Positions 55,588-64,000 of a DNA stretch of 64,000 bases are shown one piece after another. Below the pieces are notes generated by a model. The model was not told the DNA's origin and did no database searches. It saw only the letters and a program-made list of their open reading frames with translations. The stretch is from contig NZ_JARVSF010000010.1 in assembly GCF_030209355.1 (NCBI RefSeq), positions 1 to 64,000 on the forward strand. Reading direction: 5' to 3'. Each line of letters starts with the position of its first letter. The first letter of the stretch is position 1. The DNA is from Pseudarthrobacter sp. fls2-241-R2A-127. Its GTDB lineage: Bacteria > Actinomycetota > Actinomycetes > Actinomycetales > Micrococcaceae. Position numbers and translations under genes: made by a program.

Positions 55588-56439
55588 TCAGTTGTCCCGG
55601 GCAGCGCCCTGCGCCGGTGCCTCAGTGGTCGCGGCCGGGGCCTTGCCTGCCAGGACCCGGTGGCGGCGCAGGAACGGGAACTGCTGCCGTGCCCTGCGCG
55701 GCAGGGCGTAGACGAGGATGGCCACGATGGTGAACACGATGGCCTTGTCCATGGGGTCGGAGATCAGTGCCTGCTTGGTGATGGCCGCCAGGAGGGTGTC
55801 GCCCATGGCACGGAAGGCGCTGACGATCGCGCCTGTGGCCACTCCCGAGGTTCCGCCGAAGACGAACGCCGCCACCGGGGCGGACACCACGCCGGCGATG
55901 ATGCCGGTGACGAAACCGGCCACCGGGGCGAGGTAGAAACGGCGGAAGAGGCCGTAGCGGGCGGCCAGCCCGGCAAGGCAGCCGATGAGCGCTGCGCCGG
56001 CCGCGAAAGGCAGCACGGTGGGGTTGAAGAAGGACCAGACGATGCTGCTGAGTGCGCCGGTGGCAGCGCCGGCGGCAGGACCTGCCAGCACGGCGATCAG
56101 CACGGTACCGATGGCGTCGAGGTAGAAGGGCACCAGGGTGCTGCCAACAAACTGGCCCAGCACGATGTTCAGGACCAGCGCCACCGGTATCAGCACCAGC
56201 GTGGACGCGGGCAGTGTGGGCAGGACGGCCACGATCAACAGGACGGCCCCTGCCAGGAAACCGGAGAGCGCGATTAGGGCCGAGGCACTCCCCGGACCCC
56301 CGGTGATGTCGGACGGCTGGTTCAGGACCAGGTAGACGTAGGTGGCGGCGATGGCCAGGGCGCCGAGGATCTCCAGCAGCCGGCGGCGGCGGGCCGCCGG
56401 GCGTTCCTGGGACGGAAGCGTCAGGGAGGGCGATGACAT
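55588..56439 (-). CDS. ECF transporter substrate-binding (S) component
   Basis: This 283-aa protein has five or six membrane helices (within 22-235), Gly/Ala-rich between residues 85 and 180, and a basic C-terminal tail. It is the likely vitamin- or nucleoside-binding S component because EcfT and EcfA follow directly. I cannot assign it to RibU, ThiT, BioY or another named S family. A nucleoside hydrolase lies upstream, which suggests a nucleoside or modified-nucleoside ligand. GAAGGAAAC precedes the ATG. Confidence 0.8.
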   Translation of the reverse strand: MSSPSLTLPSQERPAARRRRLLEILGALAIAATYVYLVLNQPSDITGGPGSASALIALSGFLAGAVLLIVAVLPTLPASTLVLIPVALVLNIVLGQFVGSTLVPFYLDAIGTVLIAVLAGPAAGAATGALSSIVWSFFNPTVLPFAAGAALIGCLAGLAARYGLFRRFYLAPVAGFVTGIIAGVVSAPVAAFVFGGTSGVATGAIVSAFRAMGDTLLAAITKQALISDPMDKAIVFTIVAILVYALPRRARQQFPFLRRHRVLAGKAPAATTEAPAQGAARDN

Positions 56440-56560
56440 GGGGAATGTTTCCTTCGGGTGCGGGCAGTGGCCCGGCAGAACCGGGCTTGGGTGGAGCTGC
56501 CTATGTCACCTCGGCAGCAGCCGGCGGCAACTGCGCCGGGCCGGTCCGTGGCCCATTCTA
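56440..56560 (-). promoter_or_regulatory. promoter and structured leader of the ECF operon
   Basis: TAGAAT (56555-56560, minus strand) is a near-consensus -10 element, predicting a leader of about 109 bases. The leader folds two hairpins, CCGGCG/CGCCGG (56521-56526 and 56534-56539) and GCCCGG/CCGGGC (56470-56475 and 56481-56486). It matches none of the TPP, cobalamin or FMN patterns I know. No T-run is present. Confidence 0.5.
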
Positions 56561-56635
56561 CCGGGCATTTCCGGGCCGGAGTCCGGCGGTAGTCCGGTAA
56601 TCCGGCGTGCCCCGCGAGGACCGCGCCGGGGCGGC

Positions 56636-57658
56636 CTAACCCACCCGCCAGGCCAGGCCGCCGACGGCTGACACCAGTTCCCGGAACGCCTGCCCGGGGT
56701 TGTTGCCGGAAACAATCCTGGCGTTGGGCGGCGCGCCCCACAGTCCTCGGTAATCGGCCACGGTGGTTCCCATCAGCAACGCAGAATCGGTCTCGACGTC
56801 CACTGTGGCGGGGCGGACGCTGTACTCGAGCGTGCCCGCGGCAACCCCGGCGGCGAAGAAATCATGGACGTGCGCCAGGTAGCCCTGGTCGTACAGCCGG
56901 TGGAACTCGAAGTAGAACCGCAAGGCGTCGGAGAGATGGCGGATGAGGGTGTTGCCGGACGTACTGCGCAGGCCCTCGGGCTGCTCCGGCAGGACCAGTT
57001 CCGGCGCCGCACCGGCCGCCTCGGCGAGCTGCCGGACGTGTTCCGGGCGTAACTCCATCCGCTCGGTGGTGTCCAGCGAACAGACGATCGGCAGCTTCGC
57101 CAGCGGTCTGCCGCGGTACGCCGCGTACACCTCCTTGGCCGCGTGCGGGTCCACGTGGGTGTTCCACTCAGCCGTCGGGGTGGTGTTCCCCTGGTGGTAG
57201 AAGCTCCCGCCCATGATCACCACTCCGGCCAGGAGGTCAGGCAGGTCGGGCTCCTGGCGGAGGGCCAGGGCGAAATTGGTCAGCGGTGCGGTGATGAGGG
57301 CGGTGAGCTCCCCCGGCCTGGCGCGGGCGTGTTCCACCCACAGGTCGACGGCGTTCCGCGCCGACACCCGCCCGGCCGGCTCGGGCAGCACAGCGTGGCC
57401 AATCCCCTGCGGACCGTGGGTTTCGGGTGTGGTGGTAAGCGGAATGGACAGCGGCCCGTGCGCCCCGATGGCCACTTCGACGCCCGGCCGGCCGCAGAGT
57501 TCCAGCAATGCCAGGGTATTGCGGGCCACCTGCCCGGCGTCCACGTTTCCGGGCGTTGCGGTGACGCACACGAATTCCGTCTCCGGCAGCGCGGCGAGGT
57601 AGGCCAGCGCCAGGGCGTCGTCAATGCCGGTATCGACGTCCAGCAGGTAGGAGGTCAC
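56636..57658 (-). CDS. nucleoside hydrolase (IunH/RihA type)
   Basis: This 340-aa Ca2+-dependent enzyme splits the N-glycosidic bond of nucleosides. The DVDTGIDDAL motif at 7-16 holds the metal-binding aspartates, and LITAPLTNFALAL and VVIMGGSFYHQGN are further signatures. A late HDFFAAG segment provides the last Asp. Base specificity is not evident. It lies between an aldo/keto reductase gene and the ECF transporter operon, suggesting salvage of a nucleoside-like compound. Confidence 0.93.
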   Translation of the reverse strand: MTSYLLDVDTGIDDALALAYLAALPETEFVCVTATPGNVDAGQVARNTLALLELCGRPGVEVAIGAHGPLSIPLTTTPETHGPQGIGHAVLPEPAGRVSARNAVDLWVEHARARPGELTALITAPLTNFALALRQEPDLPDLLAGVVIMGGSFYHQGNTTPTAEWNTHVDPHAAKEVYAAYRGRPLAKLPIVCSLDTTERMELRPEHVRQLAEAAGAAPELVLPEQPEGLRSTSGNTLIRHLSDALRFYFEFHRLYDQGYLAHVHDFFAAGVAAGTLEYSVRPATVDVETDSALLMGTTVADYRGLWGAPPNARIVSGNNPGQAFRELVSAVGGLAWRVG

Positions 57659-57696
57659 AGTCGCGGTACTTCCCGTGCTCTGGGTTTTCCGCTGTC

Positions 57697-58674
57697 CTAG
57701 AAGAGGGCAACCTTGGGAACGGACGGGAAGATGGCGTCCAGCTCCGCAAGGTCTTCAGCCGACGGCTGCCAGTCGGCGGCCGAGGCGTTCTGCCGGACCT
57801 GCTCCGGTTTAGTGGCGCCCGCGATGACGCTGGCCACGGATGGCTGCGCGGCAAGCCAGGAGAAGGCAACCTCCACTTCGGTGAGGCCGCGTTCCTTGGC
57901 GAACCTGCTGAACCGGCCCAGCTGGTCCCAGTCGGCGTCCGCCACCATGTTGGTCCGCGTGTGGCTGAGGCGCGAACCGTCCGGCGCGTGGCCGGGCGCA
58001 TACTTGCCCGTCAGCAGCCCGTTGGCCAGCGGGAAGTAGGGCAGGACGCCCAAGCCGAGGGCTTCGGCGGCCGGGGTGACTTCCTGCTCCGCCCGGCGGT
58101 CCAGGAGGTTGTAGTGGTTCTGGGTGGAGACGAAGCGTGCGCCGCCGAGTTCGCGGGCCACGTACTCGGCCTGGGCGATCTGCCAGCCGGCCCGGTTGGA
58201 ATGGCCGATGTACCGGACCTTGCCGCTGCGGACGAGGTCGTCCAGCGCGGCCAGGGTCTCGTCGATGGGTGTCAGCGGATCCGGGGTATGGAACTGGTAG
58301 AGGTCGATCCAGTCGGTACCGAGCCGGCGCAAGGACGCTTCGACGGACTGGATGATGTAGCGGCGGGAGCCACGGTCACCGAAGTCGGGGCCGTTGGCTC
58401 CTTGGGTGTCCATCCCAAACTTGGTGGCCACCACGGCCTGGTCCCGCCGGCTTCCGAGTGCCTTGCCCAGCATGGTCTCGCTCAGTCCCGGTTCGCGGCC
58501 GTAGTTGTCCGCAACGTCGAACAGCGTGATCCCGGCCTCCAGGGCTGCGGATACAACGGCGTCCGTGCCTTGCTGCGACTCAGTGGCGGTGTTGGCCCGG
58601 CCAAGGTTGTTGCATCCGAGGCCTACCGTGGAGACGGTGAGGCCTGATTTTCCAACGCGGCGGTAATTGGTCAC
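57697..58674 (-). CDS. aldo/keto reductase
   Basis: This 325-aa (beta/alpha)8 reductase has the tetrad D53, Y58 (DNYG), K85 (ATKFG) and H129 (YQFH). The C-terminal NADPH-binding part SVIAGATKPEQVRQN is present. It is 9 bases after the unknown 186-aa gene, so probably in its transcript. The substrate is unknown. Confidence 0.92.
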   Translation of the reverse strand: MTNYRRVGKSGLTVSTVGLGCNNLGRANTATESQQGTDAVVSAALEAGITLFDVADNYGREPGLSETMLGKALGSRRDQAVVATKFGMDTQGANGPDFGDRGSRRYIIQSVEASLRRLGTDWIDLYQFHTPDPLTPIDETLAALDDLVRSGKVRYIGHSNRAGWQIAQAEYVARELGGARFVSTQNHYNLLDRRAEQEVTPAAEALGLGVLPYFPLANGLLTGKYAPGHAPDGSRLSHTRTNMVADADWDQLGRFSRFAKERGLTEVEVAFSWLAAQPSVASVIAGATKPEQVRQNASAADWQPSAEDLAELDAIFPSVPKVALF

Positions 58675-58683
58675 GGACGACTC

Positions 58684-59244
58684 CTAGAGGCTGAAGCTGT
58701 TGGCTGGCTTGGCTGAGTGCTTGAGTTTGAAATGCCCGGGTTCGCTGTACGGGGCCGCACCAATGCTGAGCTTGGTGAAGTCCAGGTCCTCGCCCCGGGC
58801 GCACACCTTGATGGCGTTGACGGCCTTGTTCACGTCCGGGCAGAGGCAGTAGATGTTCAGTTTGTAATCCGTGAACTCGGACCGCTCCACCGTTCCGAGT
58901 CCGCGCCAGGCAAGGTGGCTGATGAGGGCGTCCTTGGCTTTCTGCTCCAGGTAGCGGTCCCGTTCCGTGCCTTCCCTGGTCTTGAGGGCGAACTGCGCCA
59001 CTACCCAGGACTGCTCCTCGTTGGGGATTTCGGCGTAGCCGTCCTCCTGGCACTGGGCTGCGAAAGCATCCAGCAGGCTGTCGGCACCATCTGCATCGGG
59101 GACGTCGGTTTCCTCCGTTTTGCTCTGGTGCCCCACGGCGCCGAAATTCATGACGAACTGGGAGTACTCCTCGTCGAACCAGGCTTCCCGGAAGTGGAGG
59201 ATTCCCTCGTCGTCGCGCTTGTAGACCCTGACTATGCCGCTCAT
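58684..59244 (-). CDS. protein of unknown function coupled to DUF402
   Basis: This 186-aa soluble protein begins [34 protein letters not shown] (N-terminal stretch 1-34), is rich in acidic residues near 50-75, and ends KLSIGAAP...HFKLKHS. Two cysteines occur in LNIYCLCPD. ATG 59244 overlaps the DUF402 TGA (ATGA) and has AAGGGAC upstream; ATG 59265 is a less likely start. I recognise no family. It is probably made together with DUF402 and Dxs. Confidence 0.75.
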   Translation of the reverse strand: MSGIVRVYKRDDEGILHFREAWFDEEYSQFVMNFGAVGHQSKTEETDVPDADGADSLLDAFAAQCQEDGYAEIPNEEQSWVVAQFALKTREGTERDRYLEQKAKDALISHLAWRGLGTVERSEFTDYKLNIYCLCPDVNKAVNAIKVCARGEDLDFTKLSIGAAPYSEPGHFKLKHSAKPANSFSL

Positions 59245-59858
59245 ATGCGTCCCTTTGTAAACCATTCAACGTCGGTACCGTCGAAAGGCGCCTGCTGCGC
59301 CTTCACGGCATGGAAAAGCACATCCGCGGCCGACTGGATGTCCTCGATCAGCCGCTGCGGGTAGCGCATGGACACGCTGTGTTCCGCGAATTCGTCCTGG
59401 TCGTCGATGAAGACACCCCGTGATTCGGTGCGGATCACGTCCAGGTCCATGTCGATCACATGGAACTCGGTCACGGCAGGCCTGATGTCGGTCCATTCGT
59501 GGCCCACTGCGAGGTCGATGTAGAGCTGCACACCGGCGGGATGGGCGGAATCGTAGAAGGTGGCCACCCAGTCGCCGTGGCGCGGTACCAGGAGCACCGC
59601 GTCAGAGCGTGTGTAGAACGCTGCGCCGGGGCGCGAGCAGAACTCGTTGGTGCCCTGGAAGATCCACCATCCGTGCTGGTCTTCACCGAGATACCGCCCT
59701 GGCACCACCCAATGTGCCTTGCCGTTCCATTTCCGGTTCCGGGATACCACCAGCTGGCCCGGCTTAAGGTTGCCCGGGACCCGCGTGGTGGTGGTGTGCA
59801 CAACGGGCCCCGACTCCCCCACGGCGCCCGGGTATTTCAGTGCGTCTTCGTCCCTCAC
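59241..59858 (-). CDS. DUF402-domain protein (phosphatase-like)
   Basis: This 205-aa protein carries the DUF402 barrel with [19 protein letters not shown] and the acidic [24 protein letters not shown]. Related members are metal-dependent nucleotide phosphatases or RNA-binding proteins. The GTG start overlaps the dxs TGA (GTGA) and lacks a strong ribosome-binding site, so it depends on coupling to dxs. A pyrophosphate or nucleotide substrate linked to the MEP pathway is possible but unproven. Confidence 0.8.
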   Translation of the reverse strand: MRDEDALKYPGAVGESGPVVHTTTTRVPGNLKPGQLVVSRNRKWNGKAHWVVPGRYLGEDQHGWWIFQGTNEFCSRPGAAFYTRSDAVLLVPRHGDWVATFYDSAHPAGVQLYIDLAVGHEWTDIRPAVTEFHVIDMDLDVIRTESRGVFIDDQDEFAEHSVSMRYPQRLIEDIQSAADVLFHAVKAQQAPFDGTDVEWFTKGRI

Positions 59859-61828
59859 AGGATCGGGAGGCTGCCAGTGGTGGGGTGCTGCTGCCCGGGC
59901 AGGGGACGCGCGAACGGTACCTTTGTGCCCAAAACCTGTGCGACGACGTCGTGCGTTATCTGCTGGGCGGTGAGTCCCACGCGCTCCAGGACCTGGGCGC
60001 GGGTGCCGTGGTCGAGGAACTCGACGGGCAGGCCCACCTCGTTCAGTGCGGTATCCACACCGGCTGCCCGCATTTCCTGGCGGATGCGCGGGCCGACGCC
60101 GCCGGCCCTGACGCCGTCCTCGATGCAGATCACCAGCCGGTGGTGCGAGGCCAGCGCAATGATCGAACGGCTGACCGGGAGCACCCAGCGTGGATCCACT
60201 ACCGTGCTGCTGATGCCCTGTGCGCCAAGCCGGTTGGCGACGTCGAGGGCGAGCTCGGACATGGCACCGACGCTGACGATCAGGACGTCGTTCTCGGTGG
60301 AGCCGGAGGGGCGGCGTGCCAGGATGTCCACGCCGTCGCTGAGCCGTTCCAGGGCTTCCACCTCGGGACCCACCGATCCTTTGGAGAAGCGGACCACACT
60401 GGGCGCGTCGCCGATGGCCACCGCTTCCCGAAGTTCCTCCCGCAGGCGGGTGGCGTCGCGGGGTGCGGCGAGGTGGAGGCCGGGAACGATCTGGACCATG
60501 GCCATGTCCCACATGCCGTGGTGGCTGGGGCCGTCCGGGCCGGTGACACCGGCCCGGTCCAGCACGATGGTGACGCCGGCCTTATGGAGGGCGACGTCCA
60601 TCAGCAACTGGTCGAAGGCCCGGTTCAGGAAGGTGGCGTAGACGGCGACGACGGGGTGGAGCCCGCCAAAAGCCATGCCGGCAGCAGCGGTAAGGGCGTG
60701 CTGCTCGGCGATGCCGACGTCGATGACGCGCTTCGGGTGCTTGGCGGCAAACTTGTGCAGGCCCACCGGGATCAGCATGGCTCCGGTGATGCCGACGATG
60801 TCCTCGCGTTCGTCGGCGATGGCGGCGATCTCGTCGGCGAAGACCGAGGTCCAGGACTGTGCGCCGCCGGTGCCCGTTGGTTCGCCGGTTTCGGGATCGA
60901 TGATGCCTACCGCGTGGAACTGGTCCGCTTCATGGGCGCGGGCAGGGGCGTACCCATGCCCCTTTTCGGTCATGGCGTGGACGATCACGGGGCCGCCGTA
61001 GTTCCTGGCGGTGGAGAGCGCATGCTCCATGGCCTGGAGGTTGTGGCCGTCCACGGGGCCGATGTACTTCATGCCGAGGTCCTCGAACATGCCTTGCGGG
61101 GCCCACCAGTCCTTGATGCCTTTTTTCATGGCGTGCAGGCTCTTGTAGGTGAACTGTCCGGCGGGGCCGCCGTTTTGGAGCTTCTTCTTCCACCAGTCCA
61201 GTGCGCCTTCATAGGCGGGTGCGGCGCGGAAGGAGTCGATGGTGGGGCGCAGGGACGCGAGGTAGTCGGCGAAGCCGCCCACGGTGGGGGCGTAGGAACG
61301 GCCGTTGTCGTTGACGACGATGACCACGCGGCGTTTCTTGTCTGCTGCGATGTTGTTGATGGCTTCCCAGGCCATGCCGCCGGTCAGGGCGCCGTCGCCC
61401 ACGATGGCCACCACGTGCCGGTCGCCTTCGCCGGTGAGCTGGCGGGCCCGGGAGATGCCGTCCGCCCAGGACAGGGAGGAGGACGCGTGCGAGCTTTCCA
61501 CGATGTCGTGTTCGGACTCCGCGCGTGAAGGGTAGCCGGAGAGGCCGCCTTCCTGCCTGAGTGTACTGAAGTCCTGGCGCCCGGTGAGGAGCTTATGGAC
61601 GTAGGACTGGTGGCCCGTGTCGAAGACGATGCTGTCGCGGGGGGATTCGAAGATGCGGTGTACGGCCAGCGTCAGTTCCACGACGCCAAGGTTGGGTCCG
61701 AGGTGTCCGCCCGTCTGTGAGACGTTCGTGATCAGGAACTCCCTGATCTCCGAGGCCAGCTGCTCCAGCTGTTCCTCGGTCAACTCGTTCAGGTCCTGCG
61801 GATTCCGGATGGTGTCCAAGATTCCCAA
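59855..61828 (-). CDS. dxs: 1-deoxy-D-xylulose-5-phosphate synthase
   Basis: This 657-aa thiamine-diphosphate enzyme makes DXP from pyruvate and glyceraldehyde 3-phosphate, the first step of the MEP isoprenoid route. H42 (GGHLGP), the TPP motif [16 protein letters not shown] (about 144-159) and the catalytic Glu in GIAEQHAL are present. The start is TTG 61828 in [10 protein letters not shown], with AAGGAGGGG upstream; the longer reading lacks support. TAGAGT at 61863-61868 is a possible -10 element. It heads dxs-DUF402-unknown-AKR. Confidence 0.95.
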   Translation of the reverse strand: MGILDTIRNPQDLNELTEEQLEQLASEIREFLITNVSQTGGHLGPNLGVVELTLAVHRIFESPRDSIVFDTGHQSYVHKLLTGRQDFSTLRQEGGLSGYPSRAESEHDIVESSHASSSLSWADGISRARQLTGEGDRHVVAIVGDGALTGGMAWEAINNIAADKKRRVVIVVNDNGRSYAPTVGGFADYLASLRPTIDSFRAAPAYEGALDWWKKKLQNGGPAGQFTYKSLHAMKKGIKDWWAPQGMFEDLGMKYIGPVDGHNLQAMEHALSTARNYGGPVIVHAMTEKGHGYAPARAHEADQFHAVGIIDPETGEPTGTGGAQSWTSVFADEIAAIADEREDIVGITGAMLIPVGLHKFAAKHPKRVIDVGIAEQHALTAAAGMAFGGLHPVVAVYATFLNRAFDQLLMDVALHKAGVTIVLDRAGVTGPDGPSHHGMWDMAMVQIVPGLHLAAPRDATRLREELREAVAIGDAPSVVRFSKGSVGPEVEALERLSDGVDILARRPSGSTENDVLIVSVGAMSELALDVANRLGAQGISSTVVDPRWVLPVSRSIIALASHHRLVICIEDGVRAGGVGPRIRQEMRAAGVDTALNEVGLPVEFLDHGTRAQVLERVGLTAQQITHDVVAQVLGTKVPFARPLPGQQHPTTGSLPIL

Positions 61829-61890
61829 TGACCCCTCCTTTGGGTGGTAGACGTGCCGTTTAACTCTAACGCCTTGGCTTGGCTGCAAAG

Positions 61891-61929
61891 CCGAAGCCCC
61901 GGCTGGTCGGTGACCGGCCGGGGCTTCGG
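61891..61929 (-). terminator. hairpin terminator downstream of acnA
   Basis: CCGAAGCCCCGGC (61891-61903) and GCCGGGGCTTCGG (61917-61929) form a 13-bp stem with an inner GGTC/GACC. It lies between the acnA stop and dxs. Sequence after it on the minus strand is only moderately T-rich. Confidence 0.7.
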
Positions 61930-61957
61930 GGTGGATGGTGACTGCTGTCAGGACCCG

Positions 61958-64000
61958 CTAGTTGGCGGAGATCTGGCGCAGCACGTACTGCAGGATGCCA
62001 CCGTTGCGGTAGTAGTCCGCTTCACCCGGGGTATCGATGCGCAGGACGGCGTCGAACGACTTCGAGGAGCCATCCTCCGCGGTGGCGGTGACCTTCAGGG
62101 TCTTGGGCGTGGTGCCCTCGTTCAGGGCGGTGACGCCCTCAACGGCGAAGGTTTCCGTGCCGGTCAGGCCCAGGCTGGCAGCGTTCTCGCCGGCCGGGTA
62201 CTGCAGCGGCAGGACGCCCATGCCGATGAGGTTGGAGCGGTGGATGCGCTCGTAGCTCTCGGCGATGACGGCCTTGACGCCCAGCAGGGCGGTGCCCTTG
62301 GCGGCCCAGTCGCGGGAAGAACCGGAACCGTACTCCTTGCCTGCCAGGACCACCAGCGGGGTGCCGGCTGCCTGGTAGTTCTGGGCGGCGTCGTAGACGT
62401 AGGCCTGCGGACCGTCCGCCTGGGTGAAGTCGCGGGTGAAGCCACCCTCAACGCCGTCCAGGAGCTGGTTCTTGATGCGGATGTTCGCGAACGTTCCGCG
62501 GATCATCACTTCGTGGTTGCCACGGCGTGAGCCGTAGGAGTTGAAGTCCTTGCGCTCCACGCCGTTGGCCAGCAAGTACTGGCCGGCGGGGGTGTCGGAC
62601 TTGAAGGAACCGGCCGGGGAGATGTGGTCGGTGGTGACGGAGTCGCCGAGCTTCAGCAGCACGCGCGCACCGGTGATGTCCTTTACCGGTTCCGGCTGGG
62701 CCTGCATGCCCTCGAAGTACGGGGGCTTCCGGACGTAAGTGGACTTCTCATCCCAGGCGAAGGTGTCGCCGGCGGGGGTGTCCAGGGCCTTCCAGCGGTC
62801 GTCGCCTTCGAAGACGCCCTCGTAGCCGCGGGCGAACATGCCCTTGTCGATCGAGGAGTCGATGACCTGCTGGACCTCGACCGGGTTGGGCCAGATGTCC
62901 CTGAGGAAGACGTCGTTGCCGGCTTCGTCCTGGCCCAGGGCGTCGTTCTCGAAGTCGAAGTCCATGGTTCCGGCCAGGGCGTACGCGATGACCAGCGGCG
63001 GGGAGGCCAGGTAGTTCATCTTGACGTCGGGGTTGATCCGGCCTTCGAAGTTGCGGTTGCCGGAAAGCACGGCGGTGACGGAGAGGTCGTTGGCCTGGAT
63101 GGCCTCGGAGATCTCGGCGTCCAGCGGGCCGGAGTTGCCGATGCAGGTGGCGCAGCCGTAGCCCACGATGTAGAAACCGAGCTTCTCCAGGTAGGGGGTC
63201 AGGCCCGACTTGTTGTAGTAGTCGGTGACCACCTTGGAGCCGGGAGCGACCGAGGTCTTGACCCACGGCTTTGCGGCCAGGCCCTTTTCCACGGCGTTGC
63301 GGGCCAGCAGTGCGGCGGCCAGCATCACGGAGGGGTTGGAGGTGTTGGTGCACGAAGTGATCGAGGCGATCGACACGGCTCCGTGGTCCAGTTCGAACTC
63401 GCGGCCGTCAGCGGTCTTGACCGCGACCTTCTTCGCCGGACGCCCGTTGGACTTGGGGCCGTGGGCGTGCGGGGCTTCCTCGGACAAGTGGGTGGCGTTC
63501 GCAGTGAAGGACGGCGAATCCGATGCCGGGAAGCTCTCGTCAATCGCTTCGTCCAGGCTGCCGTCGGCGAGGTCCACCTTGACGTAGTTGCGCAGGTCCT
63601 CACGGAACTGTGCCTTCGACTCGGAGAGGATGATGCGGTCCTGCGGACGCTTCGGGCCCGAGATCGACGGGACAACCGTGGACAGGTCCAGCTCGAGGTA
63701 CTCGGAGAACTTGATCTCGCGGGAGGGATCGTGCCAGAGGCCCTGTTCCTTGGCGTAGGACTCGACCAGGGCGACGTTCTCGTCGGACCGGCCGGTGAGG
63801 CGCAGGTAGTCAAGGGTGACGTCGTCGATCGGGAACATGGCGGCGGTGGAACCGAACTCGGGGCTCATGTTGCCGATGGTGGCGCGGTTAGCCAGCGGCA
63901 CGGCAGCGACGCCCTCGCCGTAGAACTCAACGAACTTGCCCACCACGCCGTGCTGGCGCAGCTGCTCGGTGATGGTGAGAACGACGTCGGTGGCGGTGGC
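61958..64000 (-). CDS. acnA: aconitate hydratase, C-terminal 680 residues (partial)
   Basis: The gene runs off the right edge in frame; 680 codons plus stop are visible, starting with [23 protein letters not shown]. Aconitase interconverts citrate and isocitrate in the citric-acid cycle. [4Fe-4S] ligands lie in SITSCTNTS and [11 protein letters not shown], and the C-terminal swivel domain ([16 protein letters not shown]) is complete. A linker region rich in His, Pro and Lys ([14 protein letters not shown]) is seen before the Cys motifs. The N-terminus is not in the window. Confidence 0.95.
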   Translation of the reverse strand, partial: ATATDVVLTITEQLRQHGVVGKFVEFYGEGVAAVPLANRATIGNMSPEFGSTAAMFPIDDVTLDYLRLTGRSDENVALVESYAKEQGLWHDPSREIKFSEYLELDLSTVVPSISGPKRPQDRIILSESKAQFREDLRNYVKVDLADGSLDEAIDESFPASDSPSFTANATHLSEEAPHAHGPKSNGRPAKKVAVKTADGREFELDHGAVSIASITSCTNTSNPSVMLAAALLARNAVEKGLAAKPWVKTSVAPGSKVVTDYYNKSGLTPYLEKLGFYIVGYGCATCIGNSGPLDAEISEAIQANDLSVTAVLSGNRNFEGRINPDVKMNYLASPPLVIAYALAGTMDFDFENDALGQDEAGNDVFLRDIWPNPVEVQQVIDSSIDKGMFARGYEGVFEGDDRWKALDTPAGDTFAWDEKSTYVRKPPYFEGMQAQPEPVKDITGARVLLKLGDSVTTDHISPAGSFKSDTPAGQYLLANGVERKDFNSYGSRRGNHEVMIRGTFANIRIKNQLLDGVEGGFTRDFTQADGPQAYVYDAAQNYQAAGTPLVVLAGKEYGSGSSRDWAAKGTALLGVKAVIAESYERIHRSNLIGMGVLPLQYPAGENAASLGLTGTETFAVEGVTALNEGTTPKTLKVTATAEDGSSKSFDAVLRIDTPGEADYYRNGGILQYVLRQISAN

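Noticed and set aside
56440..56548. TPP or cobalamin riboswitch in the ECF leader
   Set aside because: The conserved core sequences of both classes are missing.

Overview
The window is a high-GC actinobacterial chromosome segment, most likely from the Micrococcaceae (Arthrobacter/Pseudarthrobacter type). This is inferred from gene order and family content. The run hisI-trpE-membrane protein-trpC-trpB-trpA-lgt...pyk...pdtaR and the run def-fmt-rsmB-rpe-ribD-ribE-ribB/A-ribH match orders known from Mycobacterium tuberculosis. Actinobacterial families (HGxxPAAW, Trp_oprn_chp, TIGR03085, DUF3000, MT0933-type) are present, and many starts look leaderless. No rRNA, insertion sequence, prophage or CRISPR array was seen.

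Layout. 1-4422 (+): sugar operon with the 3' end of an unknown gene, a PfkB sugar kinase and an ABC importer (binding protein plus two permeases, no ATPase). 4423-5067: gene-poor stretch ending in tRNA-Leu(CAA), then the ANTAR regulator pdtaR (+). 6022-21336 (-): pyk, gltD, gltB, lgt, trpA, trpB, trpC, two small membrane proteins, trpE and hisI. 21448 (+): a TIGR03085 protein divergent from hisI. 22144-33262 (-): hisF, hisG, hisE; ribH, ribA, ribB, ribE, ribD behind an FMN riboswitch; rpe, rsmB, fmt, def; and a PD-(D/E)XK nuclease-like protein. 33367-34254: tRNA-Val(CAC) on the minus strand and a plus-strand array Gly-Cys-Val-Gly-Val.

34402-43604: MT0933-type small protein, BenE transporter, zapE (-), sseA, sufE, ybaK, and a minus-strand trio of alpha/beta hydrolase, aldehyde dehydrogenase and SDR. 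43113-53172 (+): unknown Rossmann-like protein, msrB, DUF6421-SDR pair, threonine-aldolase-family enzyme, DUF3000, RNase D-like protein, fadA, fadB. 53228-64000 (-): ECF transporter (A, T, S), nucleoside hydrolase, aldo/keto reductase, a 186-aa unknown, DUF402 protein, dxs and the 3' part of acnA, which runs off the right edge.

Most of the window is core metabolism: tryptophan, histidine, riboflavin, glutamate, isoprenoid precursors, fatty-acid oxidation, translation initiation and sulfur relay. The least explained parts are the nucleoside hydrolase/ECF transporter with its structured leader, the single-chain ECF ATPase with one apparently degenerate ATP site, the dxs-DUF402-unknown overlap operon, the DUF6421-SDR pair with a hairpin at its ribosome-binding site, and a short open frame between the FMN riboswitch and ribD. 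I found no clearly new multi-gene defence or mobile system.
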